A DNA stretch of 7,169 nucleotides, taken from positions 1 through 7,169 of the forward strand of contig JAJRUC010000380.1 in assembly GCA_024278015.1 (NCBI GenBank). Direction: 5' to 3'. Shown piece by piece: positions 1-4,789 of the stretch. A program made the translations under genes and the position numbers. Numbering within the stretch: position 1 is the stretch's first letter; every line of letters begins with the position of its first letter. The notes under the pieces are model-generated. The model made no database searches, was not told the origin of the DNA, and saw only the letters and a program-made list of their open reading frames with translations. Source of the stretch: Chloroflexota bacterium (GTDB taxonomy: Bacteria; Chloroflexota; Anaerolineae; 4572-78).

Positions 1-462
1 CAGGGCAAAATATTCGGCGAAGGCGGGTTCGGTTTTAAGGCCCAGCCCCTTTAATTGCCGAATACGCTGCCGGGCCGCCGGGCCGCCAATGGTCAGCAAG
101 CGCCCTTCGGCCAGCAGGTGACGCCAGGCGTTTTGAGCCTGCACCGGCCGGGGCTGCCCAAAAATTTCGATGGGGAAATCATTGACCACAAAGCGACAAA
201 CCACCACCGGCAAACTGTTTGCTTGCTGGTGGGTCAGGGCAAAGCCGGGTCGATGCCTGTACAGCGATGCCAGCCGGTCGGCAAAGGCGGGCAAGTCGCG
301 GGCCTCGCAAATAATATCCAGGTCGCTGCCGGGCAGGTCGATATTCAGGGGGATGGTTCCGGCCAGCGTGGGCTGAAACGGGGCCAGGTCGGCGAACAGG
401 TTGAGGCGGGCCAGCGTTTGCTCTGCCGCCCGGTGGCGGGCCGAGGCATACGGAGCGTTCAT
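1..462 (-). CDS. DUF4269 family protein with nucleotidyltransferase-like motif (partial, C-terminus beyond window)
   Basis: The first 154 codons of this gene are present; it runs off the left edge without a stop. Visible motifs are AGTIPL (residues 34-39), GSDLDIIC (45-52, with Asp47 and Asp49) and IEIFGQPRP (98-106, with Glu99). A glycine-containing strand followed by S-D-L-D and a later acidic residue is the layout of the nucleotidyltransferase superfamily metal site. From memory the pattern 'PxLAGTIPLxIDxxxSDLDIIC ... IEIFGQPRPVxxQNAxRH' matches DUF4269, a family of unknown function. The start is well bounded: an in-frame TGA lies at 478-480 and the ATG at 462 is the first ATG after it. 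The N-terminus looks about 10-15 residues shorter than I recall for family members. It begins 5 nt after the HD-domain gene, so it is probably its operon partner. No clear Shine-Dalgarno is seen. The family call is fairly sure; substrate and reaction are unknown. Confidence 0.85.
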   Translation of the reverse strand, partial: MNAPYASARHRAAEQTLARLNLFADLAPFQPTLAGTIPLNIDLPGSDLDIICEARDLPAFADRLASLYRHRPGFALTHQQANSLPVVVCRFVVNDFPIEIFGQPRPVQAQNAWRHLLAEGRLLTIGGPAARQRIRQLKGLGLKTEPAFAEYFAL

Positions 463-467
463 AGCGG

Positions 468-1013
468 TCAGTCGCCTTCAAAAAAGGCCAGCCACCGGTT
501 GAAGGTGTCTGTCTTGTGTGGGCCGAATTTTGACAGATTGCGGCGAATTTTTGCGGCGGGTTTGCGCCGCCAGATATGTTTTTTGCCGTAAAACAAATCG
601 GCGTAGCTGATAATTTTCTCTTCGATGCTGACGGCCAGCATATCGCGGGGGGGCAGGGGGTGGCGGTGGGCGATGATTTCGGCGCGGGTGATGCCCACCC
701 CGGTGTGCCGTTCCGCCACCAGGGCGTGGGCGGGCAGGCCCTCCGCCTCCAGTATGGCCCGCCCTTCGACGCCGTGGCAGATGTAGGGCAAGCTGCTCGT
801 ACAGCCAAGTGCCGGGGCGTTGACCCGCACAATGCCGATGTCGTGCAGCATGGCCGCCTCTTCAATGAAGGTTCGTTGCGCTGTGGACAGGCCCAGTCTT
901 TCCGCCAGACGCAGGGCTTCGGCGGTGACCATGCTGACGTGGGGTATGTAAATTCGGTACGTGTCCGAATTGGGGGGGATGTATTGGTGGATAATCGCAA
1001 AATAATCAATCAT
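468..1013 (-). CDS. HDIG-type HD-domain phosphohydrolase
   Basis: A 181-residue cytosolic protein. Counting from the chosen start, the HD metal-site residues are His25 (PHVSMVT), the His57-Asp58 pair in MLHDIGI, His80 (YICHGVEG), His103 (ERHTGVGIT) and Asp139 (IISYADLFYGK). This H...HD...H...H...D order is that of active HD-superfamily metal-dependent phosphohydrolases. The Y-I-C-H-G-x-x-G and E-R-H-T-G-x-G-I segments resemble a small, mostly uncharacterised family of HDIG proteins of about 180 residues (similar to those under TIGR00295). It is not HD-GYP, because the GYP segment is absent. The frame stays open upstream to a TTG at 1073, but that would overlap the phosphatase gene; the ATG at 1013 lies 2 nt after the phosphatase stop and gives the usual length. 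No obvious Shine-Dalgarno is present, so translational coupling is likely. Family members are presumed to cleave phosphomonoesters or nucleotides; the substrate here cannot be read from sequence. Confidence 0.9.
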   Translation of the reverse strand: MIDYFAIIHQYIPPNSDTYRIYIPHVSMVTAEALRLAERLGLSTAQRTFIEEAAMLHDIGIVRVNAPALGCTSSLPYICHGVEGRAILEAEGLPAHALVAERHTGVGITRAEIIAHRHPLPPRDMLAVSIEEKIISYADLFYGKKHIWRRKPAAKIRRNLSKFGPHKTDTFNRWLAFFEGD

Positions 1014-1015
1014 TT

Positions 1016-2812
1016 TTACAATTTTTTGACGATAAACAAGGTGAAATCGTCCGATTGCTCGGTTGGGCCGCAAAAATCCTGCACCGCATCAACAATAGCC
1101 TGCACAATGTCTTGCGCCGGCGCGGCGGCGCAGCGGCTGACCACCGCCCGCAGACGTTCCGTACCGAAGAGGTTGTCTTCGGCGTTCATCGCTTCGGTGA
1201 TGCCGTCGGTGTAAAACACCAACACGTCATGGGGCTTCAGGGTGATGGTTGCTTCACCGAATTGAATTTGCTCAAAAACGCCCAGCACCGTGCCCAGCGT
1301 TTTCAGTTCTTCTATCGATTGGCCGGCAGCATGGTAACACAAGGGCCGATTATGCCCGGCGTTGGTGTAGGTCAATCGGCTTTGGGCCGGGTTTAAAATG
1401 GCGTACACGGCGGTTACAAACAAATCCGAGCGGCTGTCTTTGCAGATGAGCCGGTTGGCCCGCCCGAAGACGGTGGCCGGTTTGGCCCCGCTCATGGCTT
1501 TGGTGCGGATGATTGAGCGGCTGAGGGCCATAAACAGGGCCGCCGGAATGCCTTTGTCGGCCACATCGGCGATGACCATGCCCAGGCGGGGCGGTTTGCC
1601 GGGCAGCTCAAAATAGTCGTAAAAATCACCGCCCACCAGCCGGGCCGGGGCGTAGCGCGAGGCAAATTCCCAGCCGGGCAGGCTGGGGTCGGTGGCGGGC
1701 AGCAGGGTGCGCTGAATACGGCGGGCCACGGCCAGTTCTTCTTCCAGGCGGTGGCGGGCTATTTCCTGTTCTTTCAAGCGCGCTTTTTCAATGGCGATGG
1801 CGGCCTGATTGGCGATGAGGCGCATAAAGCGCACTTCGTCGTCGTCGAAGGTGTGGGGCCGGCGCAGGTCAATGGTCAACACGCCGATGGTGGTTTCCTC
1901 GCCGATGAGGGGCATAACGGCGTGTCCCCGAAACTTTTCCGACAAAAGCCAGTCGGTTAGCCAGGGGGCGGGGTCGTGGCGGGGCATATTCGGCACCAGC
2001 AAGGGCTGTTGAGAGCGCATCACCTGGCCGGGGCCGCTGCGGTCATCGGCGGGCAGGGTGCGCCGGCCGGCGACGGGGTCGGTTTGCCAGCCGGCGGCGG
2101 CTACAAAAACCAGGGCCTGCGCGGCTTCGTCGGGCAGCAGGACGGCGCAAGCATCGGCCTGGAGCATACGGCGGATTGTGGAAGCGAGGTACGGCAGCAG
2201 GTCGTCCAGATTGGGGCGGCTCAGGAGCTGATTGGAGAGGGTGAGCAGGGCTTGCTGCTCGTCGATGCGGCGTTCCTGCAACAGGTCAAACAGGCGGGCG
2301 CGTTCCAGGGCAATGCCCATCTGGCTGCCGATGTTTGCCAGCAAAGCCAGCGATTCGGCGTTGAAAGTTTCCCAGTGTGGGGCGGCCACGTTCAAAATGC
2401 CCAGCGTTTTCTCGCCGGCCCGCAAGGGGGCGCTGGCGTGGACGGCCAACTGTTCTCTGTCGCCGGGGGCGGCTGCCAGGCGGCTGCATTGCACTTCGTT
2501 GCAGGCCTCGGTCAGCCTGTTTTGCAGGCAAGCGTGCTGGCAGTCGCAGGTTCCCTGCCACGGACTCGCTTTGTGAGGGGCCATGGCCGGCGGCAAATTG
2601 GTGTGCGCGGCCAGTACAAAGCCTTTGCCCGCCCATCGATTTTGGGCGGCGGCGTCGGCCAAAAAAATCCAGCCGGTTTTCAGGTGCATCAACCGCACCA
2701 GCCGTTCCAGTACGGCTTGCAACATCTGTTCAATGTTGTCGTTTGTGGTCAGCAGATTTGTGATTTTATTGAGGGTCAGCAGGTGATTAACCAGCGTTTG
2801 TTGGGTTGTCAT
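1016..2812 (-). CDS. GAF-GAF-SpoIIE (PP2C-type) serine/threonine phosphatase
   Basis: A 598-residue soluble signalling protein. From the chosen start there are two GAF sensor domains (about residues 25-175 and 185-345). The second ends in the signature ANQAAIAIEKARL. A helical, probably coiled-coil linker (about 343-370) ends in ARRIQRTLLP, and a SpoIIE/PP2C domain fills 372-598. Catalytic-metal motifs are GGDFYDY (Asp396), IADVADKGIPAALFM (Asp416), FYTDGITEA (Asp536) and SDDFTLF (Asp588-589), so the phosphatase looks active. Such enzymes usually dephosphorylate STAS-domain anti-sigma antagonists in partner-switching pathways; no STAS protein is in this window. GAF1 carries five closely spaced cysteines (see findings). 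There is no receiver domain and no membrane segment. Start choice: the frame extends to a TTG at 2887, but ATGs at 2845 and 2812 are better. I chose 2812 because it gives only a 26-nt overlap with the hydrolase and precedes the first helix. Neither ATG has a clear Shine-Dalgarno. Confidence 0.93.
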   Translation of the reverse strand: MTTQQTLVNHLLTLNKITNLLTTNDNIEQMLQAVLERLVRLMHLKTGWIFLADAAAQNRWAGKGFVLAAHTNLPPAMAPHKASPWQGTCDCQHACLQNRLTEACNEVQCSRLAAAPGDREQLAVHASAPLRAGEKTLGILNVAAPHWETFNAESLALLANIGSQMGIALERARLFDLLQERRIDEQQALLTLSNQLLSRPNLDDLLPYLASTIRRMLQADACAVLLPDEAAQALVFVAAAGWQTDPVAGRRTLPADDRSGPGQVMRSQQPLLVPNMPRHDPAPWLTDWLLSEKFRGHAVMPLIGEETTIGVLTIDLRRPHTFDDDEVRFMRLIANQAAIAIEKARLKEQEIARHRLEEELAVARRIQRTLLPATDPSLPGWEFASRYAPARLVGGDFYDYFELPGKPPRLGMVIADVADKGIPAALFMALSRSIIRTKAMSGAKPATVFGRANRLICKDSRSDLFVTAVYAILNPAQSRLTYTNAGHNRPLCYHAAGQSIEELKTLGTVLGVFEQIQFGEATITLKPHDVLVFYTDGITEAMNAEDNLFGTERLRAVVSRCAAAPAQDIVQAIVDAVQDFCGPTEQSDDFTLFIVKKL

Positions 2813-3659
2813 AAGATACGGGCTGTAATTTAAAGTGCCGGCCATCCTGATGCAGGGTGGCGGTGGTGATGTGGGGGTCGTGTTCAAACATCAGGACGGC
2901 GCCGGTTTCTACGGCCCAATGCTGCCGGCATCGTTTGGTCTCGATGGTCTCCAGCGGCTCTACGTCGTAGGCTGTGACCCAGGCGGTGCGCTCAAAATGG
3001 TAGCTCAGGCTGGCAAGGTCGCCCACGTACAGGCCATACTGCCCTTCAGATTCAATGAGGACGCTTTGGTGGGCGCGGGTATGCCCTCGCGTAACCACGG
3101 TTCGCACGCCGGGCGCAAGTTGGGCGTCGCCGTTCAGAAGCGTCAACTGGCCGGTTTGCTGCAAAACTTCAAAATTTTCGGGCAGATAGGTGGCCCGGGT
3201 GCGCTCGTTGGGCAAAAAGGCGTCGGCCCATTCCAGGCGCTGCACAACGTATTCGGCGTTGGGGAAGGTGGGCATCAGCCGGTCGGTTTCCACATCGAAC
3301 CGGGTGTTGCCGCCGCAGTGGTCGGCGTGCAGGTGGGTGTTGATAACAAGGTCAATATCGGCGGAAGCGATACCCAATCGGCCCAAATTATCCACCAGGC
3401 TGCCTTGCGGCGGCAACAGCCCGAAGATAGCCGCCTGTTTGGGGGTAAATTTGCTGCCCAGGCCGGTGTCTATCAAAATGGTTTTGCCGCCGGTTTTAAG
3501 CAGCAGGCAATTCAGGTGCAGGGGGATGCGATTGTGTTCGTCCGGGGGGAGTTTTTTTTCCCAGATAATTTTGGGAACCAGGCCGAAGGCGCCGCCGCCG
3601 TCAACCCAACTGACGCCGTCGCTCACATAATGAAATTCGATATTGCCGAGGAAGGGCAT
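2787..3659 (-). CDS. Metallo-beta-lactamase-fold hydrolase (lactonase/glyoxalase-II-like)
   Basis: A 290-residue protein with a full set of MBL metal ligands: THLHADHCGG (His109, His111, Asp113, His114), RGHTRAHQ (His193), YVGDLAS (Asp214) and FEHDPH (His260). This predicts a dinuclear zinc-type hydrolase. The N-terminal stretch with DGGGAFGLVPKIIW and the ILIDTGLGSK strand resemble a group of MBL-fold enzymes related to N-acyl-homoserine lactonases (AiiA/AttM). The specific substrate, such as a lactone, thioester or phosphoester, cannot be decided from motifs. No signal peptide is seen, so it is likely cytosolic. The ATG shares one base with the deaminase stop (TAATG) and is preceded by AGGAG at good spacing, so the start is secure and translation is probably coupled. 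The 3' end overlaps the phosphatase start. MBL fold is nearly certain; a lactonase role is only a suggestion. Confidence 0.93.
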   Translation of the reverse strand: MPFLGNIEFHYVSDGVSWVDGGGAFGLVPKIIWEKKLPPDEHNRIPLHLNCLLLKTGGKTILIDTGLGSKFTPKQAAIFGLLPPQGSLVDNLGRLGIASADIDLVINTHLHADHCGGNTRFDVETDRLMPTFPNAEYVVQRLEWADAFLPNERTRATYLPENFEVLQQTGQLTLLNGDAQLAPGVRTVVTRGHTRAHQSVLIESEGQYGLYVGDLASLSYHFERTAWVTAYDVEPLETIETKRCRQHWAVETGAVLMFEHDPHITTATLHQDGRHFKLQPVSYDNPTNAG

Positions 3660-4738
3660 TATTCAACTCCTGAATCTGGATATTGGCTTAAAAGGTCATC
3701 AAAATAATCGGTCAGCGTTTTTCTTTCCGGGGGGGGCAGGAAGGCGGCCTGGGCGGCAGTGCGCATCATGGCTTTCAGGTCGGCAAACGACAGGCCGATG
3801 CCCTGCAAGGCCACCAGATATTCGTCGGTGAGGGTGATGTTGGAGACGGAAGGGTCATCGGTGTTGATGGTGACGGGGATGCCCATTTGGTGATATTTGA
3901 GCAGGGGGTGGTAGGTCAGGCCGTCGATGGCGGCGGTTTGGATGTTGCTGGTGGGGCACATTTCCAGGGTGGTTTGGGTGCGTTTAAGCAGGTCCAGCAC
4001 GCTTTGGCTTTTGTGGGCCTGTACGCCGTGGCCGATGCGGTCGGCTTGCAGGGTATTGATGGCTTCGGCGATATTTTTGGCGGCGCAACGGCGACATTCT
4101 CCGGCGTGGACGGTGATGAACAGGCCCCGTTCTTTGGCCCAGCGCATGGTGTCGATGAAATTTTCGGCGGTAAAGTGTTCTTCGTCGCCGGCCAGGTCCA
4201 GGCCCACCACGCCGTTCGGTTGGTGAGACACGGCCAGTTCGGCCAGTCGCCGGGCAAATTGCGGTTCGTGGCGGCCCATTTGCACAATCAATTTTACCTG
4301 AATATCGAAATCCTGCTGGGCCTTCTGCGCGGCTTCGATGACCCAGTCGGCTACTTCTTCAAAGGTAAAGCCCTGGTGATACGCCTGGGCCACGGGGTTA
4401 AAGCGCAGTTCCAGATATTTAATGTTGTCGTGGGCGGCGTCGGCCACCACTTCGTAGGCAATGCGCATTACTGATTCGCGGGTGTTATAAAACTTTCGGA
4501 GGATGGTGAATTTAGCCAGGAAGGTCTGAAAGTTGGGTTCGTCCTCTACCATTTGCACCAGCGGGCGCAGCTCTTCAATGCCGTAGGTCTGGATATCAAC
4601 CCCATGCTGGCGGGCAATTTCGGCCAGCGTAGAAAGCCGCAGGCTGCCTTCAAGGTGGCGGTGCAGTTCAATTTTGGGCATGTTTTGCAACAGCAGCCGC
4701 AAATTGTGAGATTTTGAGTTCAAAACTTGAGTGCGCAT
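3659..4738 (-). CDS. add: Adenosine deaminase
   Basis: A 359-residue cytosolic zinc enzyme that converts adenosine (and usually deoxyadenosine) to inosine plus ammonia in purine salvage. All family motifs are present: PKIELHRHLEGSLR (21-34; zinc ligands His26 and His28), GLDLAGDE (179-186), VHAGE (210-214; zinc ligand His211, proton-donating Glu214), RIGHG (234-238; catalytic His237), CPTSNIQT (261-268) and NTDDPSV (292-298; Asp294 and Asp295). The HPLLKYHQMGIPVTINTDDP region fits true adenosine deaminases better than adenine or aminodeoxyfutalosine deaminases. Length is normal. Odd point: a Cys-Arg-Arg-Cys sequence directly follows the catalytic HAGE. The ATG at 4738 adds 19 residues before PKIELH; an alternative ATG at 4681 would start right at the core. 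Neither has a Shine-Dalgarno, but a possible promoter lies 6 nt before the upstream ATG, so I keep 4738. The stop overlaps the next gene's ATG by one base. Confidence 0.95.
   Translation of the reverse strand: MRTQVLNSKSHNLRLLLQNMPKIELHRHLEGSLRLSTLAEIARQHGVDIQTYGIEELRPLVQMVEDEPNFQTFLAKFTILRKFYNTRESVMRIAYEVVADAAHDNIKYLELRFNPVAQAYHQGFTFEEVADWVIEAAQKAQQDFDIQVKLIVQMGRHEPQFARRLAELAVSHQPNGVVGLDLAGDEEHFTAENFIDTMRWAKERGLFITVHAGECRRCAAKNIAEAINTLQADRIGHGVQAHKSQSVLDLLKRTQTTLEMCPTSNIQTAAIDGLTYHPLLKYHQMGIPVTINTDDPSVSNITLTDEYLVALQGIGLSFADLKAMMRTAAQAAFLPPPERKTLTDYFDDLLSQYPDSGVE
3667..3671 (-). promoter_or_regulatory. Ribosome binding site of the MBL-fold hydrolase
   Basis: On the minus strand AGGAG lies 7 nt upstream of the ATG at 3659, inside the last codons of the adenosine deaminase gene. 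It is the only strong Shine-Dalgarno at any of the five gene starts visible in the window. It fixes the hydrolase start and shows that this organism does use Shine-Dalgarno initiation. Confidence 0.75.
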
Positions 4739-4744
4739 AAGGGT

Positions 4745-4772
4745 ATAGTAATTGCTTTTTTGATAAAGACAA
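4745..4772 (-). promoter_or_regulatory. Possible sigma-70-type promoter before adenosine deaminase
   Basis: In the AT-rich 51-nt gap between the kinase stop and the deaminase ATG, the minus strand reads TTGTCT (4767-4772), a 16-nt spacer and TACTAT (4745-4750). Each hexamer matches 4 of 6 consensus bases. Only 6 nt separate TACTAT from the ATG at 4738, so a transcript from here would start at or next to the ATG and be leaderless. The match is weak and could be chance in AT-rich DNA; the alternative is read-through from the kinase gene. I see no hairpin terminator in the gap. Confidence 0.3.
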
Positions 4773-4789
4773 ATTTGTTTGGCTATTGT

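Noticed and set aside
179..1009. Minus-strand open frame of 276 codons overlapping the HD gene and the DUF4269 gene
   Set aside because: It is out of frame with both and rich in Pro/Arg/Thr without any domain. The two overlapped frames have strong family motifs and tight operon spacing.
1013..1073. Longer N-terminus for the HD protein
   Set aside because: The upstream start is a TTG inside the phosphatase gene; the ATG at 1013 gives the usual family length and a 2-nt gap.
1976..2833. Plus-strand open frame of 285 codons opposite the phosphatase GAF region
   Set aside because: It has low-complexity Gly/Gln/Ala composition and no motif; the opposite strand encodes clear GAF domains.
2812..2887. 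Longer N-terminus for the SpoIIE phosphatase
   Set aside because: The 2887 start is a TTG and would overlap the hydrolase gene by 101 nt, adding a Pro/Thr-rich leader with no domain. An ATG at 2845 remains possible but has no Shine-Dalgarno at usable spacing.
2835..3707. Plus-strand open frame of 290 codons, almost exactly opposite the MBL hydrolase
   Set aside because: The minus-strand frame has a complete set of MBL metal motifs, while the plus-strand translation is Gly/Gln/Val-rich with no recognisable domain. Long antisense frames are expected in GC-rich genes.
4739..4789. Rho-independent terminator after the kinase
   Set aside because: The gap contains T-rich runs and the small palindrome CAAATTTG but no GC-rich stem followed by a T tract.
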